DNA from: UBA7672 sp965279205
Lineage (GTDB): Bacteria; Pseudomonadota; Alphaproteobacteria; Caulobacterales; Hyphomonadaceae
DNA length: 64,000 nucleotides
Assembly (NCBI GenBank): GCA_965279205.1
Contig: OZ257144.1
Coordinates: forward strand, 3,596,001 to 3,660,000
Reading direction: 5' to 3'
The first letter of the stretch is position 1. Each line of letters begins with the position of its first letter. Shown in pieces: positions 1 to 10,472 of this stretch. The position numbers were made by a program, and so were the translations under genes. Under the pieces are notes generated by a model. It saw only the letters and a program-made list of their open reading frames with translations. It ran no database searches and was not told where the DNA came from.

Positions 1-1
1 G

Positions 2-304
2 AGCGAAGCCGAGGGCAATCGCTATTCGGTCGCGCTGGAGTTGCAGGCGGACTGCTATGCGGGTGTGTGGGCGGCAAATGCCGCGGCGGCCTCAAATGGC
101 AATGTGGCGCTCGAAGCAGGTGATCTCGAAGCCGGAATGAAAACAGCCAACGCCATCGGCGACGACACGCTGCAGAAACGTGCTACCGGGCGCGTCACGC
201 CGGAAGGCTTCACGCACGGCTCTTCGGCGCAACGGGTCGAGTGGCTCTCGCGCGGCTACAAATCCGGTGATCCGGCCGTGTGCGATACGTTTGCCCGGCT
301 CTAA
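2..304 (+). CDS. Neutral zinc metallopeptidase (YpfJ family), C-terminal part
   Basis: The gene enters from the left edge in frame 2 and only its last 100 residues are visible. They contain the LELQADCYAGVW block typical of the C-terminal half of YpfJ/KPN_02809-type predicted neutral zinc metallopeptidases, where the Glu is thought to belong to the metal site. The HGSSAQRVEW segment near the end is also family-like. The HExxH motif must lie upstream of the window. Members usually have one N-terminal membrane anchor, but substrate and role are not established. The protein ends at TAA 302-304 and no partner gene follows closely. Confidence 0.8.
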   Translation, partial: SEAEGNRYSVALELQADCYAGVWAANAAAASNGNVALEAGDLEAGMKTANAIGDDTLQKRATGRVTPEGFTHGSSAQRVEWLSRGYKSGDPAVCDTFARL

Positions 305-568
305 GGATGAGCCAACGCCTTGATTCGCGTGCCAGGCGACAGGTAGCCGGCGCCAATCCTTGCTAGTCCGTCACCAGATCGTGGCAAAAGCCTGCGGCGT
401 TATCACGCGAGCGCCACGCCTCGTTTCGGCCGCTTCTGACGGGTAGATTCTTGCCGTCGAGGATCCTGCGGCGCCGGAGAACCCGGGGGACGAGCGGCAG
501 GACGGCAGTGTAGGATAGTGCCGCCAGATCGCCTCGCGCGACCCCTTTTCAAGAAAGCCGAACCATCG
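305..568. other. Intergenic region without a recognised gene
   Basis: This gap lies between the metallopeptidase end and the desaturase. The open frames on the minus strand here have no family resemblance and run antisense into the desaturase. A GTG at 518 would extend the desaturase by 17 residues. I see no convincing terminator, tRNA or repeat. Confidence 0.5.
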
Positions 569-1594
569 ATGGCGCATATTCCTGCCTCTGCCGCGCTGCG
601 TGAAATGCTTGCTCCCTTCCAGAAACCGACGCTTTGGCGCTCGATCACCGAGATCGCGCTCAGCGCCGTGCCGCTTGCCGTGCTGTGGACTGCCGGCTGG
701 TTCGCCGCCGGCGCAGGCCTCTGGTGGCTCGCCCTTCTGATCTCCATTCCGTCCGCCCTGTTCGTCGTGCGGCTGTTCATGATCCAGCACGACTGCGGAC
801 ACCGCGCCTTCTTCCGCACGCCCTGGATCAATGACTGGGTCGGCCGCGTGGTCGGCGTCTTTACGCTGACCCCCCACGACTGCTGGCGCCGCACCCACGG
901 CATCCACCACGCCACGTCAGGCAATCTCGATCGCCGCGAACTCGGCGCCGTGAAAACGGTGTCGGTCGAGGAATACCGCACGATGACGCCGATCCAGCGC
1001 TTCGGCTATCGCGTCTATCGCAACCCGATCATCCTGTTCGTCATCGGCCCCTTCTACGTCTTCTTCCTGCAGCAGCGCCTGCCGCATGGCATCATGAAGG
1101 AAGGCTGGCGTCCGTGGATCAGCGCGATGGGCACCAACGTCGCTCTCGCCGTCTTCATCGCCGGCGCCATCTGGCTGGGCGGTCTCAACATGCTGCTGTT
1201 CGTCTGGGGCCCGACCCTGACGCTCGCCGCCTCGATCGGTGTGTGGTTGTTCTTCGTGCAGCACCAGTTCGAGGAAACCTACTGGGCCCGTTCAGACAAA
1301 TGGGAAGCAGTGGAAGCCGCGATGCGCGGATCCTCACACTACGACCTGCCGGCCGTCCTGCGCTGGCTGACCGGCAATATCGGCGTGCACCATGTGCACC
1401 ACGTCTCGGCCCGAATCCCGTTCTACAAGCTGTCGGCAGTGCTGAAGCACAACCCGGCGCTCAAGGACGTCAACCGCCTCAGCCTGCTGGAAAGCATCCG
1501 CTGCGCCGGCCTGACGCTGTGGGATGAAGCCAGCCAGCGCCTGGTGTCGTTCGGACACTTCGCCCGGCTGCAGCGCGCCAGCGCAGCCGCTTAA
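569..1594 (+). CDS. Membrane fatty acid desaturase
   Basis: This 341-residue membrane protein carries the three histidine boxes of the fatty-acid desaturase family: HDCGH at about 74-78, HGIHH at about 110-114 and HHVHH at about 270. These ligate the di-iron centre that inserts a cis double bond into acyl chains of membrane lipids. Hydrophobic segments lie at about 28-70 and 170-230, as expected for a four-helix membrane enzyme. The layout resembles omega-6/delta-12-type bacterial desaturases, but regiospecificity cannot be read from sequence. ATG 569 is preferred. GTG 518 would add a polar extension, and neither start has a strong ribosome-binding site. It appears monocistronic. Confidence 0.85.
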   Translation: MAHIPASAALREMLAPFQKPTLWRSITEIALSAVPLAVLWTAGWFAAGAGLWWLALLISIPSALFVVRLFMIQHDCGHRAFFRTPWINDWVGRVVGVFTLTPHDCWRRTHGIHHATSGNLDRRELGAVKTVSVEEYRTMTPIQRFGYRVYRNPIILFVIGPFYVFFLQQRLPHGIMKEGWRPWISAMGTNVALAVFIAGAIWLGGLNMLLFVWGPTLTLAASIGVWLFFVQHQFEETYWARSDKWEAVEAAMRGSSHYDLPAVLRWLTGNIGVHHVHHVSARIPFYKLSAVLKHNPALKDVNRLSLLESIRCAGLTLWDEASQRLVSFGHFARLQRASAAA

Positions 1595-1730
1595 GGTAAC
1601 GTTCACCCGCAACGCCCGCTGGGGAAACGCGCCCGACGCGTTTCCCGAACCTGTGGAATTTCACCGATCGGCCTAAAAGGCCCTTGGCCAACCCTCCTGC
1701 ACACTTGCTGCGGGACCAGAAGGGTTTGCC

Positions 1731-2279
1731 ATGACGACCGACGACATCCGCAACGCGCTTCTCGGCGAACGCCAGCCGCACGACGCAACGCCACCGAAAC
1801 AGCCCGGCGTCTATGCCCTCTTCCTCAAGCCGCGGGGCCAGCTGCTGCCCATCGCGCCGGGCGCAAACGGCCTGCTCTACATCGGCATGACCAATGACGG
1901 GCTCGACACACGCAATCACTTCACCATGGAGAACAGCGGCTTCTCCACGCTGCGCCGCAGCCTCGGCGCCATCCTGCGCCGCCACCTTCAGCTCCAGCCC
2001 TGCCCGCGCGCTTCGGGATCGAGCGAGGCCAACACCGCGAACTTTGCTTTCGCTGTCGATGGCGAAGCCATCCTGTCGCGCTGGATGCGCGCCAACCTGC
2101 TAGTCAGCATGCTGCCGCTGCCCGGAGCCGATCTGGAAAAGCTCGAGGCAGAGTTGATTGCCGCGCTCGAGCCGCCGCTCAACCTGACCGGCTGGGACAA
2201 TCCCCAGCGCGCCCTGATCAGGAAGCTGCGCGCTGATTGCGCCCGCACGGCAAAGGAACTTGCCCGCGCGGCGGCCTAG
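1731..2279 (+). CDS. GIY-YIG nuclease-like protein
   Basis: This is a 182-residue soluble protein with a single GIY-YIG-like core. GVYALF at about 26-31 is the first strand and LLYIGMTN at about 48-55 the second. An Arg follows in the helix (GLDTRNHF), and a late Glu lies in the EKLEAELIAAL helix before the PPLNLTGW block, which supplies the family's Asn. The fold cleaves DNA in UvrC and homing endonucleases, but single-domain bacterial members are largely uncharacterised. The start follows an AAGGG ribosome-binding site. The stop codon overlaps that of the convergent GlxA-type regulator (shared CTAG). A second, more divergent relative lies at 25468-25914. Confidence 0.7.
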   Translation: MTTDDIRNALLGERQPHDATPPKQPGVYALFLKPRGQLLPIAPGANGLLYIGMTNDGLDTRNHFTMENSGFSTLRRSLGAILRRHLQLQPCPRASGSSEANTANFAFAVDGEAILSRWMRANLLVSMLPLPGADLEKLEAELIAALEPPLNLTGWDNPQRALIRKLRADCARTAKELARAAA

Positions 2280-3328
2280 ACTGCGTCGAGGTCGATGCTG
2301 TCGGGCTGGCGGACGTTGAACGAGGCGAAGCGCGAGCGATAGTCGCCGGGCGTCATGCCTGTTGCGCGCTTGAACACGGTGCGGAAGAACGAGACGTCCT
2401 CGTAACCCACCTTCAGCGCCACCGACTGCACGCTGGCTGATTCCAGCTCCAGCATCGCCTTGGCCGCCTCCACGCGGACGGCCTGAAGATAGACCGCGGG
2501 CGCCTGCGCTGTCGCTGCCTTGAAACGCCGCGAGAAGGTGCGCTCGCTCATGCCCGCGAATTCGGCCATTTCCTCGGCCGACAGGTTCTCCGCATAACGC
2601 GACTGGATCATGCCTTCGACTTTACGGATCTGGTCGTCCGCATGCGGCGGCGACAGCGGCAGGACGGCATAGCCAGACTGGTGCGTGCGCGGCATCGACA
2701 GCAGCAATGACTTGGCCGTCTGCACCGCGATCTCGTGGCCGCACAGCTTCTCGACCAGGTAAAGACTCACGTCGGCGGCCGCCGTGACGCCGCCGGAGCA
2801 CAGCAGACGCTGGTCCTCGCTGAGGATCAGGTCGGGCCGCCAGTCCACCTTGGGCCAGCGCTTCTTGAGATCATCGGCGACGGCCCAGTGCGTCGTGGCC
2901 TGTCTGCCGTCGAGCAGGCCGGACTCGGCGAGATACGCCGCGCCCATGCAGACGCCCGCGATATACGCGCCCGCCGCATAATGCTTGCACAGCCAGGGCA
3001 GCAGAACCGAATTCTCGATCACCTTGTCGAGCGATAAACCAGACGTCGGCACGATGATGATGTCGGCCCTGGTAATCTCGGCGATTGCATGCGCCGGCGT
3101 GATGCTCATCCCTGCATAAGGGCTGCGCACCGGCTTGCCGTCGAGCGTCGCCGTCGTGACGGTGAAGCGCGGCTCGGGGGCTTCGCCTTTCAACTCCCTC
3201 CAGAGAGCTCCAGCCGAATGGAACACCTCGATCGGCATCAGCGCGGTCGACGCATAGCCGTCGTCGAACAGCACGACGCAGACTTCCAGCCGATCGCCGC
3301 CACGCTTTCCAGCCGCCGGTTTGTTCAT
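2276..3328 (-). CDS. GlxA family transcriptional regulator (DJ-1/PfpI + AraC)
   Basis: This 350-residue regulator has an N-terminal DJ-1/PfpI-like domain (about 15-200, with the YIAGVCMGAAYLAESGLLDG nucleophile-elbow region) and a C-terminal AraC-type double helix-turn-helix (about 240-335, with GMSERTFSRRFK and the VALKVGYEDVSFFRTVFKRATGMTPGDYR signature). GlxA-type proteins are usually activators that sense small metabolites through the amidase-like domain. ATG 3328 is chosen because GAGGGAG precedes it at good spacing. The open frame extends further upstream without a better start. The DUF4242 gene just upstream on the same strand could be a target or operon partner. Confidence 0.85.
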   Translation of the reverse strand: MNKPAAGKRGGDRLEVCVVLFDDGYASTALMPIEVFHSAGALWRELKGEAPEPRFTVTTATLDGKPVRSPYAGMSITPAHAIAEITRADIIIVPTSGLSLDKVIENSVLLPWLCKHYAAGAYIAGVCMGAAYLAESGLLDGRQATTHWAVADDLKKRWPKVDWRPDLILSEDQRLLCSGGVTAAADVSLYLVEKLCGHEIAVQTAKSLLLSMPRTHQSGYAVLPLSPPHADDQIRKVEGMIQSRYAENLSAEEMAEFAGMSERTFSRRFKAATAQAPAVYLQAVRVEAAKAMLELESASVQSVALKVGYEDVSFFRTVFKRATGMTPGDYRSRFASFNVRQPDSIDLDAV

Positions 3329-3471
3329 TGGCCTGATCTCCCTCGGCAGCCTGACATGGGAAACGCCCCGCGCAACCTGAACTTGTCCGCTCACGACTTT
3401 TCCTCCCGACGCCAAGGCGGGATACGCATGGGGAGACGCGTATCCCGCCTGGCTATGCGCCGGATGGACGA

Positions 3472-3753
3472 TCAGCCCATGCGAGCCGTGGTCGGATCGA
3501 TGATCGTGCCTACCGCGGTGATCTTCGACGCCGGGAAGCCGGAAAGCCGGGCGTGCTCGCGGATCGCGTCTTCACTCTCGGCCAGGTAGACACAGAAGGT
3601 CTTGTCCTTGGCGACGTAGGAGTGCTGCCACTGCACCTTTGGCGCGAGTTTCGCGAGCGCGCCGTTCGACGTCTCGGCGGCGCCGCAGAGTTCCTTTGAC
3701 GACATCCCGCCAACACCGGGGATGTCGCGTTCGATCACATAGCGATTCAGCAT
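3472..3753 (-). CDS. DUF4242 small protein
   Basis: This 93-residue soluble protein begins MLNRYVIERDIPG and carries the W-x-x-SYV and CVYLAE...IREHARLSGFPA blocks characteristic of DUF4242. Proteins of this type form ferredoxin-like dimers, and a Streptomyces member binds nickel. No enzymatic role is established. An AAGAAGA ribosome-binding site precedes the ATG. It is transcribed toward the GlxA-type regulator, with a 143-base gap between them. Confidence 0.75.
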   Translation of the reverse strand: MLNRYVIERDIPGVGGMSSKELCGAAETSNGALAKLAPKVQWQHSYVAKDKTFCVYLAESEDAIREHARLSGFPASKITAVGTIIDPTTARMG

Positions 3754-3971
3754 TGCTCTTCTTCTTTTGTCTTTTTTGCTGCGAACGCTTCCGCGCTCTC
3801 CCTTCTCGGGTAGTGCGATAAAGCCACCGTTCGTATCGACGGGTCAGCGTCTAGACCGCCAATCTAAGGGGGCGATCCCGCCATGCGAACTTCTCCATCC
3901 TGCCATTCCAAAACCTCGTACCGGCCCGGCCGGAGGCTTCGGTATCTTGGGGCGATGACAGAGAGACACCC

Positions 3972-4436
3972 ATGCCGCTGCGCACCGCCCTCCTCGCCAT
4001 GGCGCTTACCATGAGTGCGCTACCCGCCCACGCCGACCCAGAGAGTGACCGCCGCATCGTCGCCGCGCTCGATACCGCCTACCAGGCCGCCGTCGAGTGC
4101 AACGACGCCAATGCGATGGCCGAAATCCTCCACGACGACATGATCCTCGTAGTAGGCCGAGGCGCGGTGGTGACGCGCGAAGAACTGCTGCAGTCTGCAC
4201 GCGACAAGACCGTCATCTATGACGCGCAGGTTGAGGATGACGGCACGCAGGTCGTTCGCCTCTACGGCCCGGACACCGCCATCGTCACTGCGTGTCTATG
4301 GCTGAAGGGCAAGCGCACCAACGGCGCGGCGTTCGACCGCCGCCTGTGGTTCAGCGACACCTATGTGCGTACGCCGCAGGGCTGGAAATATGCGTTCGGA
4401 CAGGCGTCGATGGATTTGCCGAAGGAGGCAGGCTGA
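3972..4436 (+). CDS. Exported SnoaL/NTF2-like (DUF4440-type) protein
   Basis: This is a 154-residue protein with a cleavable Sec signal peptide (hydrophobic MPLRTALLAMALTMSALPAHA, cleavage likely after Ala-21). The mature part fits the NTF2/SnoaL cone fold. An N-terminal helix contains AALDTAYQAAVECNDANAMAEILHDD, strands follow (MILVVGRGAV and RLYGPDTAIV), and a closing strand ends in WKYAFGQAS. Such proteins are often called DUF4440, with no known activity. The location is probably periplasmic. A shared hairpin terminator separates it from convergent rpoD. Confidence 0.7.
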   Translation: MPLRTALLAMALTMSALPAHADPESDRRIVAALDTAYQAAVECNDANAMAEILHDDMILVVGRGAVVTREELLQSARDKTVIYDAQVEDDGTQVVRLYGPDTAIVTACLWLKGKRTNGAAFDRRLWFSDTYVRTPQGWKYAFGQASMDLPKEAG

Positions 4437-4456
4437 ATATCAACTCGAACCAATGC

Positions 4457-4490
4457 AAAAAGCCCGACGGTATCCGCCGGGCTTTTCGTT
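4457..4490. terminator. Bidirectional intrinsic terminator between the SnoaL-like gene and rpoD
   Basis: An inverted repeat AAAAGCCCG ... CGGGCTTTT spans this segment, with A-tract on the left and T-tract on the right. It can stop transcripts from both the plus-strand SnoaL-like gene and the minus-strand dnaG-rpoD operon. Confidence 0.8.
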
Positions 4491-4507
4491 CTGTCTTGAA
4501 ATGACAA

Positions 4508-6943
<2,436 letters not shown>

Positions 6944-6944
6944 G

Positions 6945-8903
6945 TCAGTCTTCAGAGCGTTTTGACTCCATGGCGGCGCCCATCCCTCCGATGGCGTCCC
7001 GTAGTTTCTGGGCGCCATCACTGGATGGGGATGTCACCGTCTCATCCACAACCGATCGGCTGGCGCTGCGCCGTGCGATCACCTTCTGCATGATCCTGGC
7101 CTGGTGAGCGGCGCCCATGATCTCGACACCCTCCCCATCGGCCTGTTTCGCCGCCTGCACTTCCGCCACGAGGGTTCTTGCGACTGGAAACCGGCCCAGG
7201 GCGTCAAGCCAATCGCGGCCCTCGTTACTGCGAGGATCCATCGGTTGCCCGACCGGGAAAGTTTCCAAAAGCTCGACTGCCCGCTTGCGGCCAAGGTTAC
7301 GTAAATGGGCCGCAACAGCTGGTCGGTCAAGCATTTCGGTGTTGTCGTAGACGTAAAACGCCGCGTCCCGGATAGCCGAGACGTCCGGATCGTCAAATGC
7401 CGCCCTGAACAGGACCTCCCGCCCTTGCTCCATGATCTGGGGGGACTCCAGCGCCCGCACAACCAGCAGGAGACCGGTGAGGCCGGTTGGCCCGAGCGGA
7501 ATGGCGACGTTGACCGGCGGCTTTCCGCCCTTTTGCCCGTAATTCTGGCCTGACCGGTCGCCCGGCTTCCATTTCTGGCCGGAAGCCTGGCCTTGGTTAC
7601 CTGCAGCGCTGCGGCCCGGCCGGAAATGCCAGTAGAGGCGGTCCCTGAGCTCGCGCTCATAGGCCTTCTTCACGCCGGCATGCCGGATCTGTCCGACAGC
7701 GGCCATAAGCCGCGCTTCGAATCCTGCCTTCCGCTCGGGCGTATCGAGCGGCTCCGCATCGACTTCACGCGACCAGAGCAACTCGACCAGCGGCTTCGCC
7801 TGGCTCAGCATCTCGCGCATCGCCTGGGGCCCACGCACCCGCACCACGTCGTCCGGGTCCATCCCGTCCGGCAGCAGCGCAAAGAACAGTGTCTTGCCCG
7901 GCTCGATCAGCGGCAGCGCCCGGTCGCAGGCGCGCCAGGCGGCGTTGATGCCGGCGGCATCACCATCGAAGCACAGGATGGGCTCGGGCCCTGCCCGCCA
8001 GAGCAGCTCAAGCTGTTCCTCGGTCAACGCCGTGCCAAGCGGCGCGACGGCCGTGCCGATGTCCGCCTCGGCCAGCGCGATCGCGTCAACATAGCCCTCG
8101 GTGACGATCAGCCCGCGCGACAGCGGACCTTCCTTGAGGGGCGCAAGCGCCTCACGCGCGGCCATATAGCGATAGAGCGTGCGGCCCTTGTGGAAGAGCT
8201 GACTGTCCGACGAGTTGAGGTATTTCGGCTTGCCGTCCGGCTCGAGTGTGCGCGCGCCGAAGGCGATGACTTTCCCGCCCTGGTCGGCGATCGGAAAGAT
8301 CACGCGATTGCGGAAACGATCCCACGGCGCTTTTCCGTCTTCGGGTTGAACCAGCAGCCCGGCCTCGATCAGCTCTTCGAGCGTCGCGCCCTGCTTGGTC
8401 AGGTGATCCGACAGCGTGCGCCAGCCATCGGGCGCAAAGCCCATACGATGGCGCGTCCACGCTTCAGGACCGAAGCCGCGCTTGGTCAGATATTCGCGTG
8501 CTTCCGATCCCGTGGGCCGCCGCAACTGGTCCTCGAAGAACGCGCACGCCTTCTCCGTCCAGTCGAGCAGCGTGTTGCGTTTCCGGTACTGCTGCACCTC
8601 GCCTTCGGTCTGCCGGGGCAATTCGAGGCCGACATCGCGCGCCAGCTTCTCGACCGCCTCGGCGAAGGTCAACCGCTCAGTCTCGATGAGGAAGGTAATC
8701 GCGTCACCGGACTTCTGCGTGGAGAAGCATTTGTAGAAGCCACGATCGTCATGGACGTAGAAGCTCGGCGTCTTCTCGTTCGAGAAGGGCGACAGACCGA
8801 CAAAGTCCTTGCCGCGTTTCTTGAGGGCGACCTTCTTCCCCACGACGTCCGAGAGCCGCACCCGCGACTTCAGCTCGTTGAGGAATTCATCCGGGAAACG
8901 CAT
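6945..8903 (-). CDS. dnaG: DNA primase DnaG
   Basis: This is a 652-residue replicative primase that makes RNA primers on the lagging strand. The N-terminal zinc-ribbon region (about 33-70), the core around RVIFPIADQGGKVIAFGAR, and the TOPRIM motifs (EGYVD at about 270 and CFDGDAAG at about 310) are all present, so catalysis should be intact. The zinc ribbon is degenerate: the usual CPFH...CFxC pattern reads SPFS...CFST, leaving one of four ligands (Cys-59). I recall similar substitutions in other alphaproteobacterial primases. The C-terminal helicase-binding region follows. The dnaG-rpoD order is the conserved macromolecular-synthesis operon without rpsU. Confidence 0.95.
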   Translation of the reverse strand: MRFPDEFLNELKSRVRLSDVVGKKVALKKRGKDFVGLSPFSNEKTPSFYVHDDRGFYKCFSTQKSGDAITFLIETERLTFAEAVEKLARDVGLELPRQTEGEVQQYRKRNTLLDWTEKACAFFEDQLRRPTGSEAREYLTKRGFGPEAWTRHRMGFAPDGWRTLSDHLTKQGATLEELIEAGLLVQPEDGKAPWDRFRNRVIFPIADQGGKVIAFGARTLEPDGKPKYLNSSDSQLFHKGRTLYRYMAAREALAPLKEGPLSRGLIVTEGYVDAIALAEADIGTAVAPLGTALTEEQLELLWRAGPEPILCFDGDAAGINAAWRACDRALPLIEPGKTLFFALLPDGMDPDDVVRVRGPQAMREMLSQAKPLVELLWSREVDAEPLDTPERKAGFEARLMAAVGQIRHAGVKKAYERELRDRLYWHFRPGRSAAGNQGQASGQKWKPGDRSGQNYGQKGGKPPVNVAIPLGPTGLTGLLLVVRALESPQIMEQGREVLFRAAFDDPDVSAIRDAAFYVYDNTEMLDRPAVAAHLRNLGRKRAVELLETFPVGQPMDPRSNEGRDWLDALGRFPVARTLVAEVQAAKQADGEGVEIMGAAHQARIMQKVIARRSASRSVVDETVTSPSSDGAQKLRDAIGGMGAAMESKRSED

Positions 8904-9079
8904 GGATGCTCTGGTGGCCTTCAGCCCAAGCCCCGGCGCTACAGGCGGCGCACATCCTGCGCCAGCGTTGCGACCGCCGATCCTGTTGATCGATAGGCCT
9001 CAAATTGTGCGCTGATTCGCCCATTCAAGCGCCGCGCTGCGGGATTCGGGACTTATCCGCCGGTCGCGGAATCCTACCC

Positions 9080-9097
9080 TCCTGAATTCATTCAGGA
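9080..9097. repeat. Perfect inverted repeat upstream of dnaG
   Basis: TCCTGAAT-TC-ATTCAGGA is an 18-base palindrome about 180 bases upstream of the dnaG start and about 25 bases past the end of the NlpC/P60 gene. It has no U-tract, so it looks more like an operator than a terminator. No regulator can be assigned. It also contains an EcoRI site, which is incidental. Confidence 0.4.
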
Positions 9098-9122
9098 ACA
9101 CGCCGAATCTACCGAATCTGAC

Positions 9123-9938
9123 TTACCCGAACCGCCGCACGCTGCGCACATCGCCCGCTATCGGACGAATGCGGTCAACTGCCTGCCCAAGCGGCTCGAT
9201 CTCGACATGCATGTCGCGTGCGCTCGAGTGCAGCAGCATGGTCGGGCTCGCCATGATCCCGACATGGCCCTTCCAGAATACGAGGTCGCCCCGTTCGAGG
9301 TTGGAGAAGTCCGCGTTGGGAGTCAGCGGTTCGCCCAGCGTCTGTTCCTGCATGTCGGAATCACGCAGCGGGAAGATCCCGGTCGCCTGCAGCGACACCT
9401 GCACCAGGCCCGAACAGTCTATGCCCGCGCTCTCGCGCCCGCCCCACAGATAGGGCGATCCAAGGAAATGCTGGGCCACGCCCACGAAATCCGTCTCCCA
9501 CTCTCCAAGCGGCGCGACGTGCCGCGAGAAGACCCAGCCAAAGCCAGCGACCCGCGCGAAGTTCCCCTCGGTCTCGCCCAGCGCCAGCTGCGCATTCATC
9601 GAAACAGCCCGGAAAGGCCGCGATTTCATGTCCGGCCGCTCGTAGAGAAAACTGCGTAGCACCCTGACCCGATGGGTCGCTGCGGGCGCGTTCGGCAACA
9701 GGTGGACCGCCCGCATCCACCCGACATAACGGTCGAGCCCAAGCTGGACATAGGCCCATTCGCCCTGCCGCTCGAACACGCGCGCTTCCTCGCCGAACAG
9801 AGCCTGGTTGACCTGTTCGGCGGAAGCGTCCGGCGCCTTGCGAAGACTGGCGGAACCTGCGGTGACGCGCACCGTCTCGCCTTCGCCTGTGGTCTTGGGC
9901 GTGAGACGAGGATCGGTCAGCCAGTCCTTAGGCGGCAT
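9123..9938 (-). CDS. NlpC/P60 family peptidoglycan endopeptidase with SH3 domains
   Basis: This 271-residue protein has two SH3-like segments (about 20-80 and 88-145) followed by a C-terminal NlpC/P60 cysteine peptidase domain. The catalytic Cys lies in GIDCSGLVQ (about residue 175) and the His in KGHVGIM (about 225). The family cleaves D-Glu-diaminopimelate or related bonds in cell-wall peptides. No signal peptide is evident, so it may process imported or recycled muropeptides. In many alphaproteobacteria this gene sits directly beside a leucyl aminopeptidase gene. Here a MarR gene lies between them and overlaps this start by 11 bases. Confidence 0.85.
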   Translation of the reverse strand: MPPKDWLTDPRLTPKTTGEGETVRVTAGSASLRKAPDASAEQVNQALFGEEARVFERQGEWAYVQLGLDRYVGWMRAVHLLPNAPAATHRVRVLRSFLYERPDMKSRPFRAVSMNAQLALGETEGNFARVAGFGWVFSRHVAPLGEWETDFVGVAQHFLGSPYLWGGRESAGIDCSGLVQVSLQATGIFPLRDSDMQEQTLGEPLTPNADFSNLERGDLVFWKGHVGIMASPTMLLHSSARDMHVEIEPLGQAVDRIRPIAGDVRSVRRFG

Positions 9939-10335
9939 GCGAGGTTGTACTGGTCCCCAGGGCCTGTGCGGCCGGCTTCGGCAGGCTTACCGGCGTTTGC
10001 GCCGTATTCGCCCGTTCACAACGGATCACACGGTCGCCAAGCCCGGCCAGAACTGCAAGTCCTCTTGCCGTGGGCTGCACCAGAACGCTGCGACGGTCGT
10101 TTTCGTCCGGCATGCGTGCAGCAAGGCCATATCCCGAAAGAGCATCGAGCGCGCGGCTCACCGCCGGCTTGCCGAGGCTGAGGGCTTCAGCAAGGCCTCG
10201 CACTGTGTGGGGGCCAGGCTCCAGCGAGACACGCAACAGGATCGCCGCCTGTCGTACGTTCAGATCGGGCCCATCGGCCCTCACTGTTTCAGCCAAAACA
10301 TCCTTGAGTAGGGCAAGTGCAGACGCGCGGTCCAT
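9928..10335 (-). CDS. MarR-like winged-helix transcriptional regulator
   Basis: This 135-residue protein begins MDRASALALLKDV, with GGAG seven bases upstream of ATG 10335. The winged helix is visible as RQAAILLRVSLEPGPHTVRG followed by LAEALSLGKPAVSRALDAL (recognition helix), and the wing DENDRRSVLVQPTARG is typical of MarR proteins. The C-terminal dimerisation helices seem short compared with the usual 140-160 residues. It lies between the aminopeptidase and NlpC/P60 genes in one minus-strand unit, so it may autoregulate that unit. Its ligand is unknown. Confidence 0.75.
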   Translation of the reverse strand: MDRASALALLKDVLAETVRADGPDLNVRQAAILLRVSLEPGPHTVRGLAEALSLGKPAVSRALDALSGYGLAARMPDENDRRSVLVQPTARGLAVLAGLGDRVIRCERANTAQTPVSLPKPAAQALGTSTTSHAA

Positions 10336-10472
10336 TGAACGCTCCGTTCGCCTCCCCGACCGAAGACTCGCTCGAATTCGAACGCGGAGCAACACCGTGC
10401 GAAATGAAAATTTTGATTTCTGATCCGATGTTCTGTCTGGGTTCCACAAGTTAACGCGAGCGTGTCGCAACC

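Noticed and set aside
7593..8996. 467-residue open frame antisense to dnaG
   Set aside because: DnaG motifs on the other strand are unambiguous, and this frame has no ribosome-binding site or recognisable domain.
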